Shown here: one piece after another, positions 1 to 6,026 of the stretch
Position numbering within the stretch: the stretch's first letter is position 1
Layout: each line of letters begins with the position of its first letter
Assembly: GCA_031288215.1 (NCBI GenBank)
Contig: JAITRV010000303.1
Span: 1-11,290 of the forward strand
Direction: 5' to 3'
Origin: Spirochaetaceae bacterium
Lineage (GTDB): Bacteria > Spirochaetota > Spirochaetia > Treponematales > Breznakiellaceae
Length of the DNA: 11,290 nt
Translations under genes and position numbers: made by a program
The notes under the pieces: model-generated
Database searches by the model: none
Told to the model about the DNA's origin: nothing
The model's input: only the letters and a program-made list of their open reading frames with translations

Positions 1-396
1 GCGGTCTTCCCATATATGAAAACTCGTGTGAAACTCGGGGATTTCCGGTAAAAACTCGTAATTCACGATATTTATGGCGATCACATTCGGCGCTTCCCGG
101 TAATCCTGCCCGGCTTCCATCCCCCGGCTGAACTCGCTGCTCCAGTAGAACAAGCTCCGCCGGTCCATGTTCCCCTGGTTACGGAGTTGGACCTCGATAT
201 TGGCCCGCTCCCCCCGGCAGGTCCGGGCCCGGACATCCAGGATGCTGGTTTTGTCGCCCAGGACTTCGGCGGAGAGGGTCTTGTTCTCAATTATTTCCAC
301 CGATTCGATGGAGTCACGCCTGACGGCCTGGCCGTTCCGTCCCAGGACGGCATTGAGGAAGGCGCACAGCTGTTCTTCATCGCCCTTTTCACCCAT
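1..396 (-). CDS. Rpn-family recombination-promoting nuclease / PD-(D/E)XK transposase-like protein, partial and probably frameshifted
   Basis: The reverse strand is open without a stop from position 474 to the window edge. The first in-frame start is ATG at 396, giving 132 codons that run off the left end. The protein has the hallmarks of Rpn/PD-(D/E)XK 'transposase' proteins: MGEKGDEEQL at residues 1-10, VEIIENKTL near 33-41, DKTSILDVR at 48-56 and IEVQLRNQGNMDRRSLFYW at 67-85. Asp54 with Glu68-x-Gln70 fits the PD-(D/E)xQ nuclease core. Family members act on DNA and promote RecA-independent recombination; that is family knowledge. ATG 396 has no ribosome binding site, and the usual N-terminus (NRLNP before DYLFF) lies in another frame just upstream, so the gene is probably frameshifted or phase-variable (see 418-443). 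It follows the regulator on the same strand, about 60 bases downstream, with no terminator visible between them. About half of a usual ~300-residue protein is present. Confidence 0.8.
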   Translation of the reverse strand, partial: MGEKGDEEQLCAFLNAVLGRNGQAVRRDSIESVEIIENKTLSAEVLGDKTSILDVRARTCRGERANIEVQLRNQGNMDRRSLFYWSSEFSRGMEAGQDYREAPNVIAINIVNYEFLPEIPEFHTSFHIWEDR

Positions 397-417
397 GATC
401 TTGAAAAAGAGATAGTC

Positions 418-443
418 GGGGGATTGAGCCGATTGTTTGCCAC
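418..443 (-). pseudogene. Displaced N-terminus of the Rpn gene, with frameshift at a C5 run
   Basis: A GTG at 443-441 has a good ribosome binding site, GGGAGG at 455-450, six bases away. From it one reads VANNRLNP, the typical start of Rpn proteins. The natural continuation (DYLFFKIMGEKG) lies in a different frame, starting at 417. The frames meet in a run of five C (422-418, minus strand), where six would restore one open frame. This is a single-base deletion, a slippage-controlled switch or a sequencing error; the window alone cannot tell which. Confidence 0.6.
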
Positions 444-503
444 GGGAAACCTCCCGCTTATTATCCCCTCGTCAGGGTTTTGTAAAGTCCGCTTTTCCGC
501 CGC

Positions 504-1292
504 TTAGGGCAGATGCTTCAGGGGCTCAACCTGGACAACGCCGATTTTCTTACGCAGTTCCTCTACTAAGGCCTCGGACGCCTCGGTATCGGTGATAAGC
601 AGCGAGATGTCCTGAAGCCGCCCGTAGATAAAGTTGAGCCTGCGCCCGATCTTGCTCTTATCCGCCAGGATGTACCGGGGGCCGGTAACCCGGGTAAGCA
701 TCAGGTTATTGATGGTGGCCTCCTGGAGTACCGCGGTGGTTATCCCCTCCTCGGTGTTGATCCCGTTGCAGCCCAGGAAACACTTTGAGGCGGTTACCCG
801 GTTAAGGTTATTCAGCGCGAAATCGCCGACCATGGCTTCCTTGGGAAGCCGCAGTTCTCCGCCGGTAAAGACCAGGATCATATCGTCCCGGTGCTCCGAG
901 AAAACGGCCTTTACGTTGTTCGTTATCACCGTAACTTGTTTCGCGGTAATATAGGGGAGTATCGCCAGGGCGGTGGAACTGGTATTGATAAAGATGGTAT
1001 CCCCGTCTTCTACCAGCGCGGCGGCGTATTGGGCGATGGCGAGTTTGTTGAGGGTAAACCCTGAACTGAATATATTCTCTCCGCTTCCGTCATCGTATTT
1101 AACGAGGGACGCGCCGCCGTAAAACCGGTCAATTTTCCCGGTATTCAGCAGGGCGTCCAGATCCCGGCGGATCGTAAGGGGAGAAACCCCCATCTGCTGC
1201 GCCAGTTGATTTACTTTGACAAAACCGGCTCGTTCCAATATCCCCAGAACCTTTATCCGTCTGGTATCCACGGCTGAACGGCTTGTACGCAT
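504..1292 (-). CDS. ulaR: DeoR-family transcriptional regulator, probable repressor of the ula operon
   Basis: This 262-residue protein has the normal DeoR-family length and layout. The N-terminal winged helix-turn-helix spans about residues 9-62: RRIKVLGILE, VNQLAQQMGVSPLTIRRDL and RFYGGA. The DeoRC effector domain follows at about 80-235, with NTSSTAL (103-109), TGGELR (143-148), CFLGCNGI (171-178) and ADKSKIG (210-216). Such domains sense phosphorylated sugars, and in E. coli the DeoR-type UlaR binds L-ascorbate-6-phosphate. Start ATG 1292 is preceded by GGGAGAAAG at suitable distance. It is divergent from ulaG across 260 bases that hold candidate operators, and one inverted repeat lies over its own predicted start of transcription, so autorepression is likely. 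The family assignment is clear; the UlaR role is inferred from context, and the symbol is therefore tentative. Confidence 0.9.
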   Translation of the reverse strand: MRTSRSAVDTRRIKVLGILERAGFVKVNQLAQQMGVSPLTIRRDLDALLNTGKIDRFYGGASLVKYDDGSGENIFSSGFTLNKLAIAQYAAALVEDGDTIFINTSSTALAILPYITAKQVTVITNNVKAVFSEHRDDMILVFTGGELRLPKEAMVGDFALNNLNRVTASKCFLGCNGINTEEGITTAVLQEATINNLMLTRVTGPRYILADKSKIGRRLNFIYGRLQDISLLITDTEASEALVEELRKKIGVVQVEPLKHLP

Positions 1293-1313
1293 GTCTTTCT
1301 CCCGTGAGCGTTA

Positions 1314-1337
1314 TTTATGACCAATGTCGTTCATAAA
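1314..1337. promoter_or_regulatory. Candidate operator: inverted repeat TTTATGA-N10-TCATAAA
   Basis: There is a perfect 7-base inverted repeat, TTTATGA at 1314-1320 and TCATAAA at 1331-1337, with centres about 17 bases apart. It lies 22-45 bases upstream of the regulator start and overlaps the start of transcription expected from the minus-strand promoter at 1340-1368. The minus-strand arm, TTTATGAAC (1337-1329), recurs exactly at 1511-1519 in the leader of ulaG. That is what a shared repressor site for both directions would look like. Binding is inferred. Confidence 0.45.
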
Positions 1338-1339
1338 CC

Positions 1340-1368
1340 GGTATATCATAGAACTATTTTTCATGCAA
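1340..1368 (-). promoter_or_regulatory. Candidate promoter of the DeoR-family regulator
   Basis: On the minus strand, TTGCAT (1368-1363) and TATACC (1345-1340) are separated by exactly 17 bases, an acceptable sigma-70 layout with moderate hexamers. Transcription would begin near 1333, inside the inverted repeat 1314-1337, about 40 bases before the regulator start codon. Confidence 0.4.
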
Positions 1369-1427
1369 TGCTCCCGCGGCATATTCCGCAAAGGGATTTA
1401 TGGTAAAAGAACGTTCTAAATGGTATT

Positions 1428-1440
1428 TTTATGATATAAA
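1428..1440. promoter_or_regulatory. AT-rich palindrome TTTATGATATAAA, possible further operator
   Basis: TTTAT-GAT-ATAAA is a 5-base inverted repeat around a 3-base centre. It contains the TTTATGA half-site seen at 1314, 1331 and 1511. It sits 13 bases upstream of the -35 box of the ulaG promoter. It is short and AT-rich, so chance is a real alternative. Confidence 0.25.
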
Positions 1441-1453
1441 TAAATCTTTTTTC

Positions 1454-1482
1454 TTGCGTAATTTGAATTGTTATGTTATAAT
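1454..1482 (+). promoter_or_regulatory. Predicted promoter of the ula operon
   Basis: TTGCGT (1454-1459) and a perfect TATAAT (1477-1482) are 17 bases apart, a convincing sigma-70-type promoter in a markedly AT-rich stretch. Transcription would start near 1489, giving a leader of about 64 bases before ulaG. An imperfect 16-base palindrome (1471-1486) covers the -10 box. The leader contains a TTTATGAAC copy at 1511-1519, where a bound repressor would block transcription. Confidence 0.65.
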
Positions 1483-1510
1483 ATAAAGAGAATTCGAATA
1501 CAAGAATAAT

Positions 1511-1519
1511 TTTATGAAC
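1511..1519 (+). promoter_or_regulatory. Candidate repressor half-site TTTATGAAC in the ulaG leader
   Basis: This is an exact 9-base copy of the minus-strand arm at 1337-1329 in the regulator's operator candidate, about 22 bases after the predicted start of ulaG transcription. No good partner arm is seen next to it. The repeated word in both halves of one intergenic region is the only evidence. Confidence 0.3.
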
Positions 1520-1552
1520 ATTTTGAATTTTTTTCGTTAAGGAGATAGCGAA

Positions 1553-2617
1553 ATGAGCAAGATTGATGATATTACGATGGAATCCTGGATTCTCAGCAGT
1601 TACCCCGAATGGGGTACCTGGCTCAACGAGGAGATAGATGAGGAACCGGTGGCTCCGGGTACCGTTGCCATGTGGTGGCTGGGATGCACCGGCATCTGGC
1701 TGAAAACCGCGGGGAATACCAATATCTCTATCGACCTGTGGGCCGGCAACGGCAAGCGGAGCAGGAAAACGAAGACCATGGCGGTGGGGCATCAGATGGC
1801 CAACATGTGCGGCGGCCGCCTTGTCCAGCCCAACCGGCGGGCCGCCCCTATGGTGATAAACCCCTTCGCGGTTACCAGGATCGACGCCGTGCTGGCGACC
1901 CATTACCACGCCGATCACATGGACCCGAATTACGCGGCGGCGGTGATCAAAAATATCAAAGCCCCCGTGCCCTTCATCGGACCCAAAAAATCGGTGGAAC
2001 TCTGGATAAGCTGGGGGGTCCCGGCGGATCGCTGCAGGATCGTAAAACCCGGGGATTCCGTGAAGATCGGGGACCTGGAAATCCTCGCGCTGGATTCCTT
2101 CGACCGGACCTGCCTCGTGACCACCGACGGGTATGTGGATATCCGCAATACCTGCCCCTCCGACATGGACGAGAAAGCGGTGAACTACCTGATTAAAACC
2201 TCCGGGGGCACGATCTACCACAGCGGCGACTCCCATTATTCGGTGTATTACGCCAAACACGGCAAGGACCACGAGATTGACGTGGCCTTCGGCTCCTACG
2301 GCGAAAATCCCGTGGGGATCATGGATAAAATGACCTCCGTGGATATTCTGCGGATGGCCGAAGCCCTGCGCTGCAAGGTGGTCATCCCGATTCACCACGA
2401 TATCTGGACCAATTTCATGGCCGACCCCAACGAGATTCTGGCCCTCTACGACATGCGGAAATACCGGCTGGACTACCGGTTCAAACCCTTTATCTGGCAG
2501 GTCGGGGGCAAATTCGTCTATCCCGCCGATAAGGATAAGCGGGAGTTCCATCACATACGGGGATTTGAGGACTGTTTCGAAAACGAACCGAACGTTCCGT
2601 TCCGTTCCATTCTTTAG
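1553..2617 (+). CDS. ulaG: L-ascorbate-6-phosphate lactonase UlaG
   Basis: UlaG hydrolyses L-ascorbate-6-phosphate to 3-keto-L-gulonate-6-phosphate in the cytoplasm, the first intracellular step of anaerobic ascorbate use. The product has 354 residues, the same length as I recall for E. coli UlaG, and matches it throughout: SWILSSYPEWGTWLNEEI (11-28), WWLGCTGIWLK (41-51), YHSGDSHYSVYYAKHG (222-237), PIHHDIW (279-285) and FIWQVGGKF (313-321). The metallo-beta-lactamase fold shows its metal motif HYHADH (117-122). His223, Asp226 and His281/His282 are further likely site residues. Start ATG 1553 follows AAGGAG (1539-1544) with ideal spacing. It is the first gene of the operon, whereas in E. coli ulaG is transcribed apart from ulaABCDEF. 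ulaC begins 14 bases downstream. Confidence 0.97.
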   Translation: MSKIDDITMESWILSSYPEWGTWLNEEIDEEPVAPGTVAMWWLGCTGIWLKTAGNTNISIDLWAGNGKRSRKTKTMAVGHQMANMCGGRLVQPNRRAAPMVINPFAVTRIDAVLATHYHADHMDPNYAAAVIKNIKAPVPFIGPKKSVELWISWGVPADRCRIVKPGDSVKIGDLEILALDSFDRTCLVTTDGYVDIRNTCPSDMDEKAVNYLIKTSGGTIYHSGDSHYSVYYAKHGKDHEIDVAFGSYGENPVGIMDKMTSVDILRMAEALRCKVVIPIHHDIWTNFMADPNEILALYDMRKYRLDYRFKPFIWQVGGKFVYPADKDKREFHHIRGFEDCFENEPNVPFRSIL

Positions 2618-2631
2618 AACCGGAGGGGTTT

Positions 2632-3090
2632 ATGTTATTGGCGGATATCGTTCAGGCGGGATATTTTTCGTTTATTGACGAAGTGAGCGGCTGGGAGGAT
2701 TCCATACGCCATAGCTGCACATCCCTGGTCAAGGCCGGCATCGTCGGGGAAGGGTACGCGGACGAGATCATCAACTGCGTCCGCACCCACGGCCCCTACA
2801 TCGTGTTGATGCCGGGAATCGCCCTTCCCCATTCCGCGGAAAATTCGGCGAACGCCCGCGGCACGGCCATCGCGTTCACGAAGATAAAGAAGCCGGTGTC
2901 TTTCGATGATGCGGACAGCGAAAAGACCGCGTCGGTCTTTTTTACCCTGGCGGCTACCGATACGGAACAGCACTTAAAGAATATGCGGGCCCTGTTCAAG
3001 ATGTTGACCAACGAAGAACTCTGCGCCGATTTGCAAAAGGTGGAGTCCGAAAGCGATCTTTTGGCCCTGGACAAGAAATATTCGGAGTAA
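2632..3090 (+). CDS. ulaC: Ascorbate-type PTS EIIA component
   Basis: This 152-residue cytoplasmic EIIA belongs to the mannitol/fructose-like EIIA-2 fold, close to E. coli UlaC (about 154 residues). It takes phosphate from phospho-HPr onto a histidine, here His67 in GIALPHSAE, the equivalent of the phosphorylated histidine in UlaC, and hands it to EIIB. The preceding THGPYIVLMPG (52-62) matches the conserved GPY...PG segment. Start ATG 2632 is preceded by GGAGG (2622-2626) five bases away. It lies second in the operon, before EIIC and EIIB, whereas E. coli has EIIC-EIIB-EIIA. The 102-base gap to ulaA contains two hairpins. Confidence 0.93.
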   Translation: MLLADIVQAGYFSFIDEVSGWEDSIRHSCTSLVKAGIVGEGYADEIINCVRTHGPYIVLMPGIALPHSAENSANARGTAIAFTKIKKPVSFDDADSEKTASVFFTLAATDTEQHLKNMRALFKMLTNEELCADLQKVESESDLLALDKKYSE

Positions 3091-3125
3091 GGGCCCGGGG
3101 GAGACCGGTTGTTTCCTCCAGGCCC
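3091..3125 (+). promoter_or_regulatory. GC-rich hairpin right after ulaC
   Basis: GGGCC-C-GGGGG (3091-3101) can pair with CCTCC-A-GGCCC (3115-3125) around a 13-base loop. This gives ten pairs including one G-U, and one C-A mismatch. It begins directly after the ulaC stop codon and has no U-tract, so it looks more like an RNA-stability or processing element than a terminator. Function is inferred. Confidence 0.4.
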
Positions 3126-3135
3126 CACGGGTGCT

Positions 3136-3169
3136 ATTTTCCCCATCATGGGTGAAAATAAATTTTTTT
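3136..3169 (+). terminator. Terminator-like hairpin with T7 tract between ulaC and ulaA (possible attenuator)
   Basis: ATTTTCCCC (3136-3144) pairs with GGGTGAAAAT (3150-3159): nine pairs with one bulged T and the 5-base loop ATCAT. AAA and seven T (3163-3169) follow. This resembles an intrinsic terminator but lies inside the operon, 24 bases ahead of ulaA. Partial read-through would give more EIIA and UlaG than the membrane subunit. The stem is modest, so it is probably leaky. Confidence 0.45.
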
Positions 3170-3192
3170 GCTTAATGTGGAGGTTTACAAAA

Positions 3193-4668
3193 ATGTCACA
3201 GGTACTGAATGCGATCAACGGCGGGTGGGGTTATTTCGCGCGGAATATCCTGACCCAGCCGGCTTACTTCATCGGTTTTATCGTTCTTATCGGGTACATC
3301 CTGCTGCGGAAGCCCTGGTATGAAGCAATTGCCGGATTTATCAAGGCCACCGTGGGATACATGATCCTGGCCGTTGGTTCCGGGGGGCTGGTGAACAATT
3401 TCCGCCCTATTCTGGTCGGCTTAAACGAACGTTTCCAGTTAGACGCCATGGTCATCGATCCCTACTTTGGCCAAAACGCCGTTACCGCGGGGCTGGAACC
3501 GGTCTTTGGGCGGACCTTTGCCCAGGTGATGATGCTCCTCTTGATCGCCTTTATTTTCAATATTCTCCTGGTGCGTTTTAAAAAATTTACCAAGATGCGT
3601 TCCATCTTTACCACCGGCCATGTCCAGATGCAGCAGGCCTCCACGGCTTTCTGGATCATGCTCTTTTGTTTCCCCGTCCTGGGAAATACGTCGATCCTCC
3701 TGATGATGGGGCTCATCCTCGGCCTCTACTGGGCGGTAGGGACCAACCTGCTGGTAAAGCCCACCCAGGAACTGACCGATGGCGCCGGTTTCAGCATCGC
3801 CCATCAGCAGATGTTCGGTATCTTTATCACCGACTGGATTCTTGAAAAAACAAAAGGCAAATCCCGCAAAGAATCAAAAAGACTGGAAGACGTTCAGCTT
3901 CCCGGCTTCCTCTCCATTTTTAACGAGAATATGGTTTCCACCGCCGTTCTCATGACCCTCTTCTTTAGCATCATTCTCCTCGTATTAGGCAAGGATTATC
4001 TGGTGAGCAAGAATTTCCTGGGGGCCGGCGCGAGTTTTCTCTTTTATGTCATCACCACGAGCTTTAACTTCGCGGTCTACCTGGCTATCCTCCAGTTGGG
4101 GGTACGGACCTTCGTCACCGAGCTGACCCAGTCCTTCCAGGGTATTTCCCGGGCGTGGCTCCCCGGCGCCGTTCCCGGCGTGGACTGCGCGGTCTCCTAT
4201 GGATTCGGCGCTCCCAACGCGGTAACTATCGGTTTCCTCATGGGCGCCCTGGGGCAGTTCATCTCCATCGGCCTTTTGCTGCTGTTCAAGAGCCCGGTGG
4301 TTATCATCGCCGGATTCGTGCCCATGTTCTTCGATAACGCCACCATCGGGGTGTACGCGAACAACAAGGGCGGCATCCGGGCGGCGGTTATTTTCCCCTT
4401 CCTCTGCGGTATCTGCCAGGTCTTCGGTTCAGCCCTCATCGCGTCCTTTATCGGGCTGGCTCAATACGGCGGCTACCTGGGCATGTGGGACTGGGCGGTA
4501 CTCTGGCCGGCGTTTACCGTGCTGATGAAATACCTCGGGTATGTCGGTTATGCGTTGGTCGTGATCTTCCTTATCCTGATTCCCCAGCTCCAGTACCGCA
4601 AGGAAAAGGAACTGTACTTTCTGGTCACCGAGGATTACAAGGCGTATAAAGAAAAGAAGGGCCTTTAA
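3193..4668 (+). CDS. ulaA: Ascorbate-type PTS EIIC permease
   Basis: UlaA is the membrane subunit that brings L-ascorbate in and presents it to phospho-EIIB. With the start at ATG 3193 it has 491 residues, against about 465 in E. coli. I chose this start because GTGGAGG (3177-3183) precedes it at good spacing; an upstream in-frame ATG at 3109 would add 28 residues translated from the hairpin region. Family features include GHVQMQQAS (142-150), LGLYW (176-180), KPTQELTDGAGFSIAHQQ (189-206), LPGFLSIFNENMVSTAV (236-252) and YGFGAPNAVTIGFLMG (336-351). Hydrophobic helices lie near 22-39, 110-128, 152-178, 249-266, 283-303, 346-385, 397-422 and 436-466. A charged cytoplasmic tail ends in YKAYKEKKGL. 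No EIIB is fused; it is the next gene, after an unusually long 147-base gap. Confidence 0.93.
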   Translation: MSQVLNAINGGWGYFARNILTQPAYFIGFIVLIGYILLRKPWYEAIAGFIKATVGYMILAVGSGGLVNNFRPILVGLNERFQLDAMVIDPYFGQNAVTAGLEPVFGRTFAQVMMLLLIAFIFNILLVRFKKFTKMRSIFTTGHVQMQQASTAFWIMLFCFPVLGNTSILLMMGLILGLYWAVGTNLLVKPTQELTDGAGFSIAHQQMFGIFITDWILEKTKGKSRKESKRLEDVQLPGFLSIFNENMVSTAVLMTLFFSIILLVLGKDYLVSKNFLGAGASFLFYVITTSFNFAVYLAILQLGVRTFVTELTQSFQGISRAWLPGAVPGVDCAVSYGFGAPNAVTIGFLMGALGQFISIGLLLLFKSPVVIIAGFVPMFFDNATIGVYANNKGGIRAAVIFPFLCGICQVFGSALIASFIGLAQYGGYLGMWDWAVLWPAFTVLMKYLGYVGYALVVIFLILIPQLQYRKEKELYFLVTEDYKAYKEKKGL

Positions 4669-4671
4669 CTT

Positions 4672-4770
4672 GTTTTGCGTTGTGATGAATCGTGTTGTGG
4701 TGAATTGTATCGGAGTGAATTGTATTGTGGTAAACCGTGGTGAATTGTATCGGGGTAAACCGTTTTGAAG
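4672..4770 (+). repeat. Degenerate short tandem repeats between ulaA and ulaB
   Basis: The gap is built from variants of a 13-17 base unit. TGAATTGTAT occurs three times (4701, 4716 and 4741). GTGGTGAATTGTATCGG occurs twice exactly (4697-4713 and 4737-4753, 40 bases apart), and GGTAAACCG twice (4729-4737 and 4754-4762). Weaker copies flank these (TGATGAATCGTG on the left, TTTTGAAGTG on the right). The strand is strongly G+T-rich and unlike its surroundings. No hairpin or open reading frame explains it. It looks like a decaying minisatellite inside the operon. Confidence 0.7.
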
Positions 4771-4815
4771 TGCGGAGATTAAGCGTCCGTCTTATTACTA
4801 TCTGAGGAGAGAGGT

Positions 4816-5121
4816 ATGGCGAAAAAACTGAAAATTCTGGTCGCCTGCGCGAACGGCGCGGGAACGAGTCTCATGATGAAGATGTCGGTGGAGAAGGCCG
4901 CCGGGGAACTGCAATTGCCGGTCGAGAAAATTCACCACTGCGCCATGGCGGAGGGAAAGAGCAGCGCCGGTCAGTATGATATCGCGTTTGTGCCCCTGAA
5001 CTTTGTGGACATGTTCAAAAGCGCCGGCGAAGCGGGGACCGTCATTATCGGGCTGCGGAATGTATTAAGCGCCGATGAGGTAAAAGAAAAACTGCTGCAG
5101 ACTGATTTTGTAGCAAAATGA
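4816..5121 (+). CDS. ulaB: Ascorbate-type PTS EIIB component
   Basis: This 101-residue EIIB has the same length as I recall for E. coli UlaB. The phosphorylated cysteine is Cys11 in KILVACANGAGTSLMMKM, the phosphocysteine loop of lactose/ascorbate-type EIIB proteins. EIIB takes phosphate from EIIA (His67 of UlaC) and phosphorylates ascorbate bound to UlaA. The C-terminal part shows VIIGLRNVLSADEVKEKLL (76-94), comparable to the VGVRNMLS segment of UlaB. Start ATG 4816 is preceded by a strong GAGGAGAGAGG. The long repeat-bearing gap upstream separates it from ulaA, an odd spacing for two subunits of one complex. Confidence 0.92.
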   Translation: MAKKLKILVACANGAGTSLMMKMSVEKAAGELQLPVEKIHHCAMAEGKSSAGQYDIAFVPLNFVDMFKSAGEAGTVIIGLRNVLSADEVKEKLLQTDFVAK

Positions 5122-5133
5122 CAAGGGTCCGCG

Positions 5134-5159
5134 GGGCCGGGGCAGACCGGTCCGGGAGG
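5134..5159 (+). promoter_or_regulatory. GC-rich hairpin next to the ribosome binding site of the HAD gene
   Basis: GGGCCGG (5134-5140) pairs with CCGGTCC (5147-5153) around GGCAGA: seven pairs including one G-U. The ribosome binding site GGGAGG (5154-5159) follows at once, five bases before the GTG start. Stable structure so close could lower initiation. Its core resembles the sequence after ulaC (15 bases, one difference). Confidence 0.4.
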
Positions 5160-5164
5160 CAGTA

Positions 5165-6016
5165 GTGCGTGAGGAAGCGGTGCGGAACGCGGGGCAGGCC
5201 GTCCGGTTGATTGTATGCGATCTTGACGGCACCTTGTTGAACAGCCGGAAGCGGATTTCTTCCGAAAACCGCGCGGCCCTTCGGGAGGCCCAGGCAAAAG
5301 GCATCGCGGTAACCCTCTGCTCCGGCAGGGTGCACACGATGCTTGAGGCATATACCCGGCTGCTTGACATCCGCTGTCCGGTAGTTACGGCCAACGGGGC
5401 GGTCATCTTTGATCCCCGGACCGGGGAAATGCCCTATCGGAATTTCGCGGACCGGGAACGGGTTTACCCCCTGCTGCGGTTTTGCCTGGACCGCGCCTTT
5501 GATAGTATCGTGGTAAGTTCCGAGGGATGCCGGTATTCGCCGGGAAGCAACCGTATCGCCCGGTTTGAACAGTACAACGAAATTGCCGGGCGGGATAAGC
5601 TGCCCCTGCTTTCCCTGCGCCGCTTTGATCCTGATTTTCGGGAAACCCTGAGGGGGGATATTTACAAGGTCCTGGTTTCAGGGTTGTCCCCGGAAGAGCA
5701 GGCCCAGGTCGAAGAACAGGTCCGTTCCATCGGAAACCTGTCCGTCACCTCTTCGGAAGAGGGCTTGATGGATATCGGCGCTTTTGGTATAAACAAGGGA
5801 CAGGGGGTGAGGATTCTGGCGGACCTCCTTGGCCTTGAAAAGCGCGAAATCTGTGTCATGGGCGATTACCACAATGATATTCCCATGTTTGAATGTGCGG
5901 GCCTGCCCATCGCCATGGGCAACGCAAGTGATGCCGTAAAGCGCTCTGCCCTGGCGGTAACGGCCGCCAATGACGATGACGGGGTTGCCCTGGCGGTACG
6001 GCGGTATATTTTGTAA
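5165..6016 (+). CDS. HAD-superfamily (Cof-type) sugar-phosphate phosphatase
   Basis: The 283-residue protein fits the Cof/YidA type of HAD hydrolases (class IIB cap), which remove phosphate from sugar phosphates and similar small molecules. All four HAD motifs are present: I, DLDGT with nucleophile Asp19 and acid-base Asp21; II, Ser53 in LCSGR; III, Lys211 in GINKGQGVRIL; IV, GDYHND with Asp234 and Asp238 for Mg2+. The C2 cap lies between motifs II and III. Start GTG 5165 is supported by GGGAGG five bases upstream; there is no in-frame ATG before motif I. The classical ula pathway has no phosphatase, so possible roles are relief of sugar-phosphate stress or removal of a dead-end ester. The substrate cannot be read from the sequence. 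Confidence 0.9.
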   Translation: MREEAVRNAGQAVRLIVCDLDGTLLNSRKRISSENRAALREAQAKGIAVTLCSGRVHTMLEAYTRLLDIRCPVVTANGAVIFDPRTGEMPYRNFADRERVYPLLRFCLDRAFDSIVVSSEGCRYSPGSNRIARFEQYNEIAGRDKLPLLSLRRFDPDFRETLRGDIYKVLVSGLSPEEQAQVEEQVRSIGNLSVTSSEEGLMDIGAFGINKGQGVRILADLLGLEKREICVMGDYHNDIPMFECAGLPIAMGNASDAVKRSALAVTAANDDDGVALAVRRYIL

Positions 6017-6026
6017 GGAAACCACA

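Noticed and set aside
187..507. A 106-codon open frame on the plus strand at the left edge
   Set aside because: The opposite strand encodes recognisable Rpn nuclease motifs here. The plus frame resembles no family and lacks a convincing start.
1408..1417. Perfect 10-base palindrome AGAACGTTCT, considered as an SOS box or main operator
   Set aside because: It lacks the spacing of known SOS boxes, occurs once, and its flanks do not extend the symmetry. One such palindrome can occur by chance.
1489..1552. Possible riboswitch in the ulaG leader
   Set aside because: The leader is only about 64 bases, AT-rich, without stable stems or a known aptamer pattern.
1361..2554. A 397-codon open frame on the minus strand opposite ulaG
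   Set aside because: It is the antisense shadow of a clear ulaG. Its sequence is rich in His, Gly and Pro with no recognisable domain, as expected from the reverse of GC-rich codons.
3109..3192. Upstream ATG at 3109 as the start of ulaA
   Set aside because: The extra 28 residues come from the hairpin region and do not look like a UlaA N-terminus. ATG 3193 has a strong ribosome binding site at correct spacing.
4672..4770. CRISPR array in the ulaA-ulaB gap
   Set aside because: The units are 13-17 bases, degenerate and without unique spacers of regular length; no cas genes are nearby.
5970..6026. Upstream ATG at 5970 as the start of the propeller-like protein
   Set aside because: It lies inside the end of the HAD gene without a ribosome binding site. 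ATG 6027 has one and follows the HAD stop closely.
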